Source: Thysanoteuthis rhombus (lineage: Eukaryota > Mollusca > Cephalopoda > Oegopsida > Thysanoteuthidae). From it: DNA of 64,000 nt. Positions 44,351-54,890 of this stretch are shown one piece after another (position 1 is the stretch's first letter; each line of letters opens with the position of its first letter). Under the pieces are notes generated by a model. That model did no database searches. It saw only the letters and a program-made list of their open reading frames with translations, and was not told where the DNA came from. A program made the translations under genes and the position numbers. The stretch lies in NCBI GenBank assembly GCA_963457665.1, contig OY735220.1:39793194-39857193 (forward strand), written 5' to 3'.

Positions 44351-44834
44351 ACAGTACAAGCTGCTTAGGATAAATACGGATTGTAAGATTTAGCAGCACC
44401 AATCTTTCGAGTGGGAAGGGTCTACCAGCCTTAACTATCGGTGAAATCAGCGTGGAGAGTACTTGAGATTTTAAAAATCTTGATTTCTCTTGATTCCAAT
44501 TTATTGCCACCAGTCATGTCCAGGGTGAATAATACCGTGCATGCTCAGGTATAAGTGGACCCTACAAGGTGATGCGTCGTGTATCTTAGCGACAATTCCC
44601 AGTGGTGATAAAGTTCCGGTTTCTGTTGCATCCATCGGCTTTGTGATCCTTGCAGTTTCAAATCTGGTCGAGACCAGGACTTTATATCTACAAGTCTTTT
44701 TTTATGACCGCTCCGTTGGCAGGATAAAAGTCGAACGTGGGGACACCTCTACCCTAATCACACAAACTTAAAATGTACTTAATAACCACTGAGTACACAG
44801 GGGAATTTATACTGATGAAAAGTTTTCCACGCCA
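44351..44834. other. Unique sequence
   Basis: A 76-codon plus frame (44541-44771) has no recognised domain. Confidence 0.35.
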
Positions 44835-44925
44835 TTCACTCGTATCGGGAATCGAACCCAGGACCCTCTACGCGTGAGGCAGACAATTCGTGCAGGCGTC
44901 GACCCCCAAACCAAGGTACTAATTC
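44835..44925 (-). mobile_element. tRNA-like SINE head (minus strand)
   Basis: On the minus strand a perfect B-box, gggttcgattccc, lies 3' of gtctgcctcacgcgtagagg. The A-box region (ggtttgggggtcgacgc) is poor. Read as a tRNA-derived SINE head. Confidence 0.5.
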
Positions 44926-45062
44926 AAATTTAGTTCAATAATAACTAGATGTCAACCCCTCAAAAGAGGGAAGCATCCTATCCTTCAGAGTATCAAGATC
45001 ATTGCGTCTAAACAGAGAGAATGCATGATCCTCAAAGAGTCTACTCATGCACGAGCATATAC

Positions 45063-45111
<49 letters not shown>
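45063..45111. repeat. (TAA)n array
   Basis: About 16 units. The following sequence (45115-45320, one 98-codon frame) is not recognised. Confidence 0.95.
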
Positions 45112-45113
<2 letters not shown>

Positions 45114-45529
45114 CTTATTCCTGGGAATGACATGAATCTACTTGTTCCTGTCATCCGTCCCATCGATAGATATCTTGAGAAAATGTTTCCTCAAAGTCAT
45201 GCAAAAACAGTTGACGGAGATGAGGATGGGTGCCCGAAAACTTTGGCCCACCACTACCCCATAACTATCTCACCTGTCCAGGCGGTAGGAATAAAAAAAA
45301 ATCTGTTACGTCTATAGTCAACCATGACAAGGTACAATCAAACTATTACTAAACAAAATTATACGGCGAAGTAGAGAAAAGAATAATATTTACGAGAGAA
45401 TAATGTGATATGAGTTTTGAAAGAGACCAGAAATAATCGTATCTTCGATTGCAGACTATTGCAGAAAATAAAACGGTATCAACAACTAAAAAAAGACAAT
45501 GAGAATAGAAAAGTACAGTATTTCTCTGA

Positions 45530-45960
45530 TGATAAAAAAGAAAAATAGTATTGGAAGGTAAAACAAAAGCCTTCAGGAATGTCTGAAGTAAATTGGAAGG
45601 TGGACGAAAATAGAGTCAAGAAAAAAAAAACTGTTCTCTTGTTTATGCAGGCTGCATCATGGAGAAGACAAAAGTAACAGAAGACAAAAGAATTGACTTG
45701 AAAGAAGATAAAACACAAAAGAAACATCCGCGAAGCTCGGAGAAGGAATTGAAGAAAGAAGTTATGGAATACAAACGGTAATCAATGAATGTAGAGACGG
45801 GTAGATCGGGAGAAAGAATGATTGATAAAAATACAAAAGGAATAAGGAGAAAATCGAACGGAAGATGTAAACGATTTGGATCACATTATTGTTAGCTAAA
45901 GAAATAATAAGGAGAGAACGTCCTGGCTCTAAACCTATTTAGTGTCAGTGAACCTTCGTA
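45530..45960. repeat. Unclassified repeat, copy 1
   Basis: Aligns with 46570-46920 plus 47425-47500: ggaatgtctgaagtaaattg, caggctgc with catgatggaga-like, ttgacttgaaagaagat, aaagacgggtggatc-like, then tatttagtgtcagtgaacc. Copy 2 is split by an RTE insertion. The family is unknown. Confidence 0.7.
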
Positions 45961-46045
45961 TGATAGTCAGTAACATAGTTCGGATATTAAAAAAAAGGAC
46001 GTATGAGGTGAAAGTGAAAATGCATGAAAAAAAAACAACAAAAAA

Positions 46046-46053
46046 AGAGCAGC

Positions 46054-46085
<32 letters not shown>

Positions 46086-46087
46086 CG
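46046..46087. repeat. (AAC)n array
   Basis: About 13 AAC units. An R4-type fragment starts right after it. Confidence 0.95.
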
Positions 46088-46089
46088 AC

Positions 46090-46400
46090 AAAAGTAGTCC
46101 TGGACAAAGGAAAAAGACCCTTCCAAATTATTGACTTGACTGTGCTTGCGGATCACAGGGTAAATACAAAGGAGAGTGAAAAACTAGGGAGATACCCCAA
46201 CTTGGCCAAGGAACTTAGAGGGTGCACTCGGGACCGTACCAAAGGCAATGGAAACGAGATTAGAGGAACCGGAGATGAGAAGGATTGAGACTATACGGAC
46301 CACAGCACCATAGGGAACTAACTTTGCAAATACTGATTGGAGTACAGGAAATATCAGATGTAAGACCCCCAGTTGATAGCAATGGCCTAACAGCCAAAAA
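46090..46400 (+). mobile_element. Old R4-type endonuclease/C-terminal fragment
   Basis: Phase fragments VVLDKGKRPFQIIDLTVLAD then HRVNTKESEKLGRYP are the diverged IVDVAVPAD region. GALGTVPKAMETRLEEPEMR and RIETIRTTAP follow after a deletion. The tail at 46370-46400 is the start of the 3' UTR. Preceded by (AAC)n, it again starts at a triplet array. Confidence 0.65.
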
Positions 46401-46493
46401 AAAGGCATCGCGCAAACTGTACGAACCGCAGCAATGCCCATGATTCCAGCGAATCTTCGTGAAGAATCTTTGTTCAAAGACTGAGGCTATAAG

Positions 46494-46498
46494 GCTGC

Positions 46499-46530
<32 letters not shown>

Positions 46531-46564
46531 ATGATGATTATGGTGATGATGATGATGATGATGA
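46494..46564. repeat. (CTG)n-(GAT)n arrays
   Basis: CTG units to about 46529, then GAT units to about 46564. Confidence 0.95.
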
Positions 46565-46569
46565 CGAAA

Positions 46570-47505
46570 AGAATTGGTAGTTAAGAAAAAAAGCCTCAAG
46601 GAATGTCTGAAGTAAATTGGAGGGTGGGCGAAAATAGAACCAAGGGAAAAAAAAACGCTCTTGTTCAGGCTGCCTACATGATGGAGAATACAAAAGATTT
46701 GACTTGAAAGAAGATGAAACACAGAAGAAACATTCGTGGAATTCGTAGAAAGAATTGAAGGAAAAAACAAAACAAAATGGATACAAATGATTATCATAAT
46801 CAAGGAATATAAAGACGGGTGGATCCGGAATAGAATCATAAAAATACTATTGGAATAAGTTGATGCAAACGATTCTGATCTCATAAATATTAACTAAAAG
46901 AATAAAAGGATAAAGAGCGCTTTTCATCATGATGATGATGATGATGATGATGATGATCATCATCATCATCATCATCAGTCTTTTAACGTTCGTTGTTGTA
47001 TACAGACCTTCCCCAAGATTCGCCACAATTCTCTTTCACGGGCATCGCAGAGCCAGTATTTTCTGAATCTGTCTAGTTCATCTCTCCATCTTGTGTTCTG
47101 TCGGCCTTAGTTTCGCACGTGATCTCTGGGGCTCCACGTTGTGAGTTGTGATGTCCATCGGTTGATCCCAATAATCCTAAAAAGAAGAGTATACAACCAA
47201 TGCATTTTCCCGATAGTCACTTATGGAGCTGGAACATGGAACCTAACCAAGTGACAGACCCACAAATCGAAAACCATGTAACGTGCGCATGAGGGAATCA
47301 TGCTCAAGCTTGCATGGAGAGATCACAAGACAGCACAATATATCAGAAAGAAAACAGAGGTCAGAGAGATCATAGAAACTATGAGAAAACTTAAATGGCA
47401 ATGGGCAAGCCATGTTGCAATAAGGAAATAGAGGTTTTAGCTCTTAACTTATTTAGTGCCAGTGAGCCTTTACAGGAAAGACATTAACATATTCCGAATA
47501 TAAAA
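46570..47505. repeat. Unclassified repeat, copy 2, interrupted
   Basis: The first part is 46570-46920 and the continuation is 47425-47505 (taacttatttagtgccagtg). The gap is filled by an RTE insertion with a near-duplicate of about 20 bases at each side. Confidence 0.65.
46926..47425. mobile_element. RTE insertion with inverted 5' part (twin-primed)
   Basis: The left part (46926-47161) is the RTE 3' end on the minus strand, headed by (CAT)n that includes its (GAT)n tail. The right part (47165-47425) is the adjoining upstream RTE segment on the plus strand: IPIILKRRVYNQCI, then HEGIMLKLAWRDHKTAQY and KLKWQWASHVA. The two parts meet near the HVAR/DNRW boundary with only about 13 bases of element missing. 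Flanks aataaaaggataaagagcgc (46901) and aataaggaaatagaggtttt (47419) are diverged target duplications. Confidence 0.7.
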
Positions 47506-48237
47506 AGCGACCACAGCATCAACAACGACAACGATAGTAATAAAAATATGTCCAGAATAAATTCTATTCATGACATCAGTGGCGTTTTGGCGAGAAACAG
47601 ATGGATAAGAGTAAAAAAGATATGTAGAAACAAATAGATTCTGAAGAAGCAAGATGTGTTTAATAAACCAGTCAAAATAAGGTACCCAAAAGGTAGAAAA
47701 AGCCCTTTTCACCCCAAAGTAAAAAGGCTATTTTTAAAACGGTTCTAGTGGAGTATGATGCCTATCTTCAAGTCTGTAGTCAAATAAGGGTGGCAATGAG
47801 CATTTACAAACAAAAAAACCATCACCAGCTTTGAATGCTACGATTGTTCAACGGGTATGGTATGTTACTCAATAGGAACCATCACTTGACCACTGTCAGC
47901 TTGAGGGTGAGCAATTAAAGAAATGGAAAAAGAGATGACAAAAGAGAAAGTTACTTCTCTTATCTAGATTGGCAGTCTTCACAAAAGAAAAGTCTGAAAA
48001 CAAGCGTGAATACTGACAGAAACGAACTAAAGGACCAATTTAGCATAAACTTGTATTGGAAATAGAACCCTCCAATGGAAAGGAAAAAATCATGGTGGCA
48101 ATTAAAAAACAATAAAAAAAAAGATTTTTTCTTGGGAGTGAATGCTTGAATCTTTAGCCATCTAAAGTTCTATTGTTACGACCTATATATACGACCACAC
48201 AAACATAGGTAGATTACCAGGAAGCCAGATCAACTTG
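47506..48237. other. Unique sequence
   Basis: An 80-codon minus frame (47470-47712) and A-rich sequence; nothing recognised. Confidence 0.35.
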
Positions 48238-48435
48238 AAAACTGAAGAAACCTATGTCGAGGTATACATTCTGGTTGACGGTTTCTGATAATGATTATGA
48301 CAGGACTGACTGCTTCAGGGTCAAACTCTACTCAAACTGACGCTTCCTGGTCGCGAGTTGACATCACTTAAGTTCGTGGCAAAACTCTCTCCCCCAATCT
48401 CCATATATGTAACTGAGAGTGATGATAAACTCAAC
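48238..48435. repeat. Partner of the unclassified repeat at 19960
   Basis: gaaaactgaagaaacct and ggttgacggtttct match 19960-20010. The class is unknown. Confidence 0.35.
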
Positions 48436-48735
48436 TCTCTAGGAGTGTGGTAATAACCACAGCAACAGCTTAACGGCCAAAAAATGACATGGTGGAGACA
48501 ATACAAACCACAGCACTGCTCTGATGTGAGGGCGTTGGGAGAAGAGGGCTGAGACCTGATGAAATTCGCTGTCACTAAGCCTCCTGCAATAACCACCCGG
48601 CAACTGTTCTGAAACTATTATCCGTGGTAGTGCCGAGGACTGTGAGAGTGCAAAGAGAACGGCTCGTGATTTGAGGAGGCTTGCTGTCACTCAGTCTCCA
48701 GCAGTGGCCACTATAAAACTAGTGTGAAAATGCAA
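48436..48735 (+). mobile_element. Old R4-type 3' UTR with both modules
   Basis: gctgtcactaagcctcctgc and ccacccggcaactgttctga are module 1. ttgaggaggcttgctgtcac and cactataaaactagtgtgaa are module 2. It ends at aaaatgcaaataatta, a TAA-type tail. Confidence 0.65.
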
Positions 48736-49045
48736 ATAATTATAGTCGTGGACAAGGGAGGGAGACCCTGCCAAATGATAAACGTGGCCGTGCCTGTGAA
48801 TCAGAAAGTAAATACGAAAGAGGAATGAAGAGCTAGAAAGATACCAAGACCTGGCAAGTGAACTACAAAATGTGTTGAGCATAAAGGTCATGGTAAGACC
48901 TAAAATAGTAGGGTGTAATTGGGACTGCACCCAAGACAATAAAAACGAGATGGGAGGAATTTGAGATAAGAAGAAGGTTGTAGACCAGAGCACTATTGGG
49001 GTCTGCACGAATCCCAAGGAGAAAGCTAGAAATATGAGACCTACG
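48736..49045 (+). mobile_element. Old R4-type endonuclease/C-terminal fragment
   Basis: IVVDKGGRPCQMINVAVPVN is the endonuclease IVDVAVPAD region, followed by RYQDLASELQNVLSI and degraded C-terminal sequence to 49042. It starts directly after aaataatta, the tail of the preceding copy. Confidence 0.7.
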
Positions 49046-49049
49046 ACCT

Positions 49050-49650
49050 TCCTCAGTCTTTCAACGTCTGTCGTTGGACATAGATCTTCCCCAAGATTCG
49101 CCACACTTCTCATCATGGGCGTCGCAGAGCCAGTACTTTCTGAATTTGTCTAGTTCGTCTCTCTATTTAATATTCTGCTGGCCTTGGTTTCGCATGTGAT
49201 CTCTGGGGGTTTATGTTGTAAGTCGCAATTTCCATCAGTTGTCCGCCATTCTTGCAACATGGCCAGCCCACCGAAATTTGAGATTTCTAATGGATTCTAT
49301 GATGTCCCTGTCTTTTCCTAGATTTACTGTGCTGTCTTGTGGTCTCTCCATGGGAGGCCCAGTATGATTCCTTCATGTACACGTTGCATAGTTCTCGAAT
49401 TTCAGATCTGTCTCTTGGTTAGGTTCATTGTTTCAGCTCAATAAGTTACTATTGGGAGGATACATTCGTTATTCATTTTAAAGGATTAATGGGATATTCT
49501 TATTTTTGAAGGTTGAGCTTGCTCTGCCAAAGGCTTGCCATCCTAGTGTGATTCTTTGCTTGATTTCTTCTTCTGTTGAGGGTCTCATTGAGATTCGTTG
49601 TCTTAGGTAGATGTAGTGATCTACTTTCTTCAGTTCTGTGTCATCGATTT
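49050..49650 (-). pseudogene. RTE-clade retrotransposon, 3' fragment
   Basis: The minus strand carries the RTE tail: equivalents of the W-L-C-D-A-H-D block (near 49110), RGRQNIK, MADNRW, KISNFGGLAMLQEW-like sequence, then VDHYIYLRQRISMRPSTEEE and QRITLGWQAFGRASSTFKNK toward the 5' side (49500-49640). Same coverage as 11880-12500. There is no GAT tail, because an R4 fragment ends at its 3' side. Confidence 0.75.
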
Positions 49651-49654
49651 TTTT

Positions 49655-49915
49655 AGTCGACAGCAATGACCTGAACGCTAAAATGGAAAATGCAATGTTG
49701 AGACGGTACAAACTGCAGCACTGCTGTGATATGTGAGGACGATGAGAAAGGGGTGAGAACACTTACTGTCATAGAATTCCTCGACAACCACCTGGCGGAC
49801 GCAGACTACAGCACTGCTGTAGACCGTGAGAGTGATGAAAGGAGGGCAGGTGACTTTAGACGTGGTCTCACTCAGTTTTCAGTGACAACCACCAGGCAAC
49901 CGATGTGAAAATTGA
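49655..49915 (+). mobile_element. Old R4-type 3' UTR
   Basis: Both modules are recognisable but decayed. The module 2 tetraloop hairpin is accaccaggcaaccgatgtga (49888-49907). Confidence 0.6.
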
Positions 49916-51240
49916 AATTCCCTGGGATATTCAAGATAAGCATACTCGTGTTGAGATTCATAGCCAACTCTATGGAAAACTGCAAATTCGACATGACAGC
50001 ACCAGGAGAAAACTTAGCAAAGATAAGTATAAAAAGGAAACTTTTTCAGTGGGACTCTCTGTCACCATTAATTGTACTAACCACTAAATAGATTACTGAA
50101 AAACAGTAGAGAATATGAATTCTCCAAAACGAAGAAAAGAAAAGTCAACCACTTCATGTACATAGACAACATAAAGCCATTGCAAATAACTGGGAAGAAT
50201 ACGAAATGTTGTTCAATCAAGTGAAAAAACAAAAAACAAAACAGCGATGACATTAGAATGGAGCCTTGAATAGTAAAATAAGCAATACTGGTAATGAACA
50301 GAAGCTTGCAGCGGCAGAAGGTATCAAATTGACGGACCAAAAGAGCCAGAGCATTAATCACACAGGACTGATATTAATACCCGGGAGTTCTCGGATGTGA
50401 AGCAATTAAACGGAAAGAAATAGGATAAAAAGAATAAGGGAGCAGCACGGAAAACAAAGAAAGGAAAATGGGAGCTGAAAAAATTACACGGGGAATTCAA
50501 AAGACGGATACAAAATATCACTGATGAGAAATCATGGACATAGCTACACAAAGGTGTCCTGATGAAAAAAATGGGGTCACTCATCATGGCAGGACAAACT
50601 ATGTTAAGGTAAAAAGCGACAGAACCCAAACAGCATATGCTGCTTATGTGTCGAAAAGGATGAGACCGTATACCACATAAGCAATGAATATAGTGAACTA
50701 GCCCAGGAAGAGTACAAGAATAGACTCGAAAGAGTAGTAACAGTTGCAGACAGGGAATCATACAAACGACTGGAATTTGCCCATGTACTAATGCTTAATG
50801 GTATCAACACCAACCGGAGACAATCCTGGAAAATAGAAGCCACTGATTATTCTGGACCTTTGACATCCAGACTGACCACTCCATCCGAGTGGGAATATTA
50901 CACCTGGTACTGGTTGACGATGAGACAGAGAATTTGGCAAAAAATAGGCGTGGCTCTGTCTGCAAATCTTAGAGTGACTATGAGAGAGTGAAAGTGCTTG
51001 GAAAATACCATCACATGGCAAAGAGAACGAAAGAGCTGTGTAACATGAAGGCCAGGGTAGGGACAATAGAAGTAGGTGCGCTCGGGACTGTGACAAAGAC
51101 AACGAAAACGAGATTTGGAGAGCAGGGGATAAAACGAAAGACTGAGATTATGCTAACTACAGCACTATTGGGTCAGCACAGATACTGAGGAGACTTACTG
51201 TCACTGAGTCTTCAACGACGACCACCTGGCAACAAAATCA
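49916..51240 (+). mobile_element. Old R4-type element: RT motif B to 3' UTR
   Basis: Phase fragments run in element order. They are QLYGKLQIRHDSTRRKLSKD, the NRLLKNSREYEFSKTKKRKV and NHFMYIDNIK part (YIDN in place of YMDD), and SDDIRMEP-like sequence. Then come LHGEFKRRIQNITDEKSW, CCLCVEKDETVYHISNEYSE (knuckle, with the last Cys lost), a degraded endonuclease, and KRTKELCNMKARVGTIEVGA and LGTVTKTTKTRFGEQGIKRK. The first hairpin of the 3' UTR follows (51182-51235). Very decayed. Confidence 0.65.
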
Positions 51241-51347
51241 AATATCAATGATAAAATTTGAGATTAGGATACTTAAAAACTAATAAACTAACCTTTGACT
51301 TCTTTGTGTCGATCCATATATGAACAGCCCATCATTTTTGACCGACA

Positions 51348-51392
<45 letters not shown>

Positions 51393-51440
51393 TATAATTA
51401 TTATTATTATCATTATTATCATTATTATTATTATTATTAT
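51348..51440. repeat. (AAT)n meeting (ATT)n, mirror-like triplet array
   Basis: About 14 AAT units switch at about 51390 to ATT/ATC units, making a large AT-rich inverted repeat. Confidence 0.95.
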
Positions 51441-51542
51441 TAGTTGCAAGACCCTGAGGCATTATGCCATACTATGGTATAATCATATAAGTATAATTAC
51501 ATAAAAATATTATGGCATAATACGTGAGGGTCTAACAACTAA
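51440..51542. mobile_element. 100-base MITE-like inverted repeat
   Basis: Arms of about 35 bases pair (ttagttgcaagaccct... against ...agggtctaacaactaa), symmetric about position 51491, with inner parts gcattatgccata and tatggcataatac. It sits at the end of a TTA array, and TTA/TAA flanks both ends, which would fit a TTA or TA target duplication. There is no coding capacity. Confidence 0.6.
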
Positions 51543-51570
51543 TTTACCCATAAGTTCAGCCCAGTAAGAT

Positions 51571-51628
51571 GATGATGATAATAATAATAATAATAATAAT
51601 GATAATAATAATAATGATAATAATAATA
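51571..51628. repeat. (GAT)n-(AAT)n array
   Basis: Imperfect triplet array leading into an R4 3' UTR fragment. Confidence 0.9.
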
Positions 51629-51812
51629 TCTAGCAGGATGATATCATAAATAACAAGGAAGTATAAAGCCCATCTCTATTGGATGGCTCTGTTACGGTCT
51701 ATAAGAATATTGAGAAAGGCGCTGGGGATTTTAGGAGACTTCCTGATACTTAATCCCTAGAGATAGTTACCGGACATCTAATATGGAATTCCAAATAAGT
51801 GTAGCCCAGCAA

Positions 51813-51820
<8 letters not shown>
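51629..51820 (+). mobile_element. Old R4-type 3' UTR fragment
   Basis: The hairpin I equivalent is ggggattttaggagacttcc, then tgatacttaatccc (GGGATT pairs with AATCCC). It has changed sequence in both arms but kept pairing. It ends at gaattccaaataagtgtag and then a TAA array. Confidence 0.6.

Positions 51821-51872
<52 letters not shown>
51821..51872. repeat. (TAA)n array
   Basis: About 17 units between two R4 fragments. Confidence 0.97.
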
Positions 51873-51873
<1 letters not shown>

Positions 51874-52755
51874 GATGACTCAGATAGGCTGCAGGTATAG
51901 AGGAGAGAAGGCGGCAGAAGACACATCAGCATAGAAACCTGTGTCCCAAGGGCCAAAACATGACTAGAAAAGTAAATGCAAGCAAATAGTGAAGACATTA
52001 TAAAGAGCCCCCGAAGCAGTGCAACGAACAACAAAAAAAGTATCGAATGAAGGAGCAGTACAGCAAACAAGGAAAGAAAATTGGATCCTAAAAAACTATA
52101 CGGAGAATTCAATAGATAGTTACAGGATATTGCAGACGAAAGATCATGGACACGATTACACAAAAGGAACCTGAAGAGAGAGACAGAATCGCTCATCATG
52201 GCAGCCCCAAACAAATGCACCAGGACAATCTATATCAAGACGAATATCGACAGAGCCCAAACAAGTAGCAAATGCTGCCTACGCAGAGAAAGGGATAAAA
52301 CCGTAAACTACACAACTAATGAATGTAGTCAAGTAGTCCTGAAGGAGTATGAAAACAGACACGATAGGTTAGCTGCAGTGATACACCGGATACTGAGCAA
52401 ACGAATACGGTTTAACTGTGCGGAAAAGCAGTACCAGCACAAACCAAAGTCAGCCCTTGAGAATGGAAGCCATATATTACTTTGGGACTTTGACATCCAA
52501 ACTGACCACCCTAGCCAAGCAAGAACACCGGAGTTGGTATCATGTACAGGAAAAGGAGAGCCTGACAAATGATAGACATAGCCTCGTCGACGGATCACAG
52601 AGCAAATACGAAAAAGAGTGAAAAGCTGGGAAAATACCAAGACCTGCCAGGGGAGCTGGAGAAGGTGAAGGACGTAAAAAGAAGTGCTGGGGGCTTGAGG
52701 AGACTTGCTGTTACGCAGTCTTCAGCAGTGACCACCAGGTAACTTGAGTGGAAAT
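51873..52755 (+). mobile_element. Older R4-type element: thumb to 3' UTR
   Basis: It starts at DDSDRLQV (counterpart of DDTDRLYVKRKEGGRG), followed by RRQKTHQHRNL-like frame-shifted sequence. The frame 52198-52572 is open: IKTNIDRAQTSSKCCLRRER (first knuckle Cys kept, second changed to Arg), HDRLAAVIHRILSKRIRFNC, LLWDFDIQTDHPSQARTPEL. The endonuclease motif RRPD has become RTPE, removing the acidic PD pair. One degenerate 3' UTR module then ends in the (TAA)n that receives the young copy at 52817. Confidence 0.75.
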
Positions 52756-52780
52756 AATAATAATAATAATAATAATAATG

Positions 52781-52816
<36 letters not shown>
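52756..52816. repeat. (TAA)n array, junction of old and young R4 copies
   Basis: About 20 units with one TGA. Confidence 0.97.
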
Positions 52817-54345
52817 TAGCAGAGGTAGGGATGAAAAGGGGAATCTTCCAAGGAGACTCGTTGTCCCCACTATTATTTGTTCTAACAATGATACCGCTCA
52901 ACATGGTGTACATGGACGATACAAAATTGTTCGCAGAAAACAGGGGAAAGCTTGAGACTCTGTTCAACGAAGTAAGGGAATATAGTGAGGACATAGGAAT
53001 GGAGTTTGGGATGGAAAAATGCGCAATCATGGTGATGCACAAAGGAAGGCTTTCAATGACTAAAAGAATTGAACTCCCGGACAACAGCAAGATTAGGGCA
53101 TTGACCGCACAAGACCGATACAAGTACCTAGGTGTCCTTGAATGTGACACGATAAAACGGGAAGAGATGAAGGAGAAAATAAAGAGAGAATACCACAGAA
53201 GGATAAGGAAAATATTAGAAACCAAATTAAACAGCAGAAATCTAATAAAAGGAATGAACACCTGGGCTGTGTCAGTAGTTAGGTATACAGGACCATTCTT
53301 AGGATGGACAAAGGAAGAGCTCCAATCAATGGATAGGCAAACAAGGAAACTTATGACGATGCATAAAGCATTACACCCAAGAGATGATACAGATAGACTA
53401 TACGTTGAGAGAAAAGAATGTGGCAGGGGGCTCATCAGCATAGAAGATTGTGTCCAGAGAGCTAAAGTAGTCCTAGAAAGATATGTGCAAACAAATAGTG
53501 AAGAAATCATAAAGAGCGTGAGAGATAGTGCAACCAGCAATAAAGTAGAAAACAATGGAACAGTACAGCAAACAAGAAAAGAAAGATGGGAAGGGAAAAA
53601 ATTGTACGGCGAGTTTAAAAGACAGATACAAGATGTAGCAGACGAGAAATCATGGACGTGGTTACGAAAGGGGAACCTTAAGAGAGAAACGGAATTGCTC
53701 ATCGTGGCAGTCCAAATCAAAAGCATAAGGACAAAATACATAAAAACAAAAATCGACAGAACACACACAAACAGCAAATGCCGCATGTGCGGTGAAAGAG
53801 ATGAGACAGTAAACCACATAACTAGTGAATGTAGTGAACTCGCCCAGAAGGAGTATAAGCATAGACACGATAGAGTAGCAACGATGATACACTGGGAACT
53901 AAGCAAACAAATGGGATTCAACCATGTGGAAAAGTGGTATCAGCACAAGCCAGAGGCAGTTTTGGAGAATGACAACCACAAACTACTGTGGGACTTTGAC
54001 ATCCAAACTGACCACCTCATCCAGGCAAGAAGACCGGACTTAGTAATAGTAGACAAAAAAAGGAAGGCCTGCCAAATAGTAGACGTTGCTGTACCCGCAG
54101 ACCATAGAGTAAAAAAGAAGGAGGGTGAAAAAAGGGAAAAATACCAGGACCTAGCAAGAGAGTTAAGGAAGATGTGGAACATGAAAACCAGGGTAGTACC
54201 GGTCATAGTGGGCGCACTAGGAACTGTCCCCAAAACGCTGAGGGAGAGACTGGAGGAGATCGGGATTAGGGGGAGGATAGAGAACGTACTGACCACAGCA
54301 CTACTGGGAACTGCACGGATACTGAGGAAGGTGCTAGAGATATAA
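52817..54345 (+). CDS. R4-type RT / zinc-knuckle / endonuclease ORF, 5' truncated, no internal stop
   Basis: Open from the TAA junction to the native stop at 54343-54345. It has motif B GIFQGDSLSPLLF, catalytic YMDD (52909-52920), motif D GMEFGMEKCAIM, KYLGVLECDTI, GRGLISIEDCVQRA, the CX2CX8HX4C knuckle (53779-53832), RRPDLVIVD with RPD at 54031-54039, IVDVAVPAD, and the C-terminus LRKVLEI. Compared with members 2 and 4, about 20 codons are missing in frame between PLN and YMDD. This removes the strand region between motifs B and C and probably inactivates the RT. The native N-terminus, fingers and motif A are absent, so no complete protein can be made. The open frame suggests a young insertion rather than host use. 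Confidence 0.8.
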
Positions 54346-54587
54346 GTACTGCAACGAATCGTAGCTCTGTCATGATATGCGAAAGAGAGAGGAGACGTTA
54401 GCTGAAGACCTGAGGAGACTTATTGTCACTCAGCCTTCAGCGATAACCACTGGGCAACCGGTGTGAAACTGTAAATCGTAGAATTACTGCGACCTATGCA
54501 TACTAGGAGAGGGGGGCTGGAGACTTGAGGAGACTTGCTGTCACTCAAACTCCAGCGGTTACCACCAGGCAACTGGTGTGAGATTCC
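52817..54587 (+). mobile_element. Young R4/Dong-type element, 5'-truncated, ORF open to its native end
   Basis: The element starts just before RT motif B and ends after a complete 3' UTR. The (TAA)n at 52756-52816 is its 5' junction and the one at 54588-54672 its tail. It closely matches chain members 2 to 4 at 21-26 kb. Confidence 0.85.
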
Positions 54588-54588
54588 A

Positions 54589-54635
<47 letters not shown>

Positions 54636-54680
54636 TAATAATAATAATAATAATAATAGTAGTAGTAGTAATAATAAATG
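54588..54680. repeat. (TAA)n-(TAG)n array, tail of the young R4 copy
   Basis: TAA units with two TGA interruptions, then four TAG units. Confidence 0.97.
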
Positions 54681-54838
54681 AGGAAAGTCATCTGAATACC
54701 CAATTAGTGCATAATATCCAGAATAACTGGATGCTTGAGAAATCGCTTGATTTCCAGCAAGAGTCATTGGATACTACTAGTGCAAAAGAACTCAAAGAAT
54801 ATTTTAAAAGAAAGTTAAATCCACACAAACGCAGAGAC

Positions 54839-54857
54839 ACGCACACATGCATGCGTG

Positions 54858-54889
<32 letters not shown>

Positions 54890-54890
54890 T
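54839..54890. repeat. Alternating purine-pyrimidine (CA)n/(CG) tract
   Basis: gcacacatgcatgcgtgcgc continues as gcgcacac and then (CA)n, about 50 bases of strict purine/pyrimidine alternation. Confidence 0.9.
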
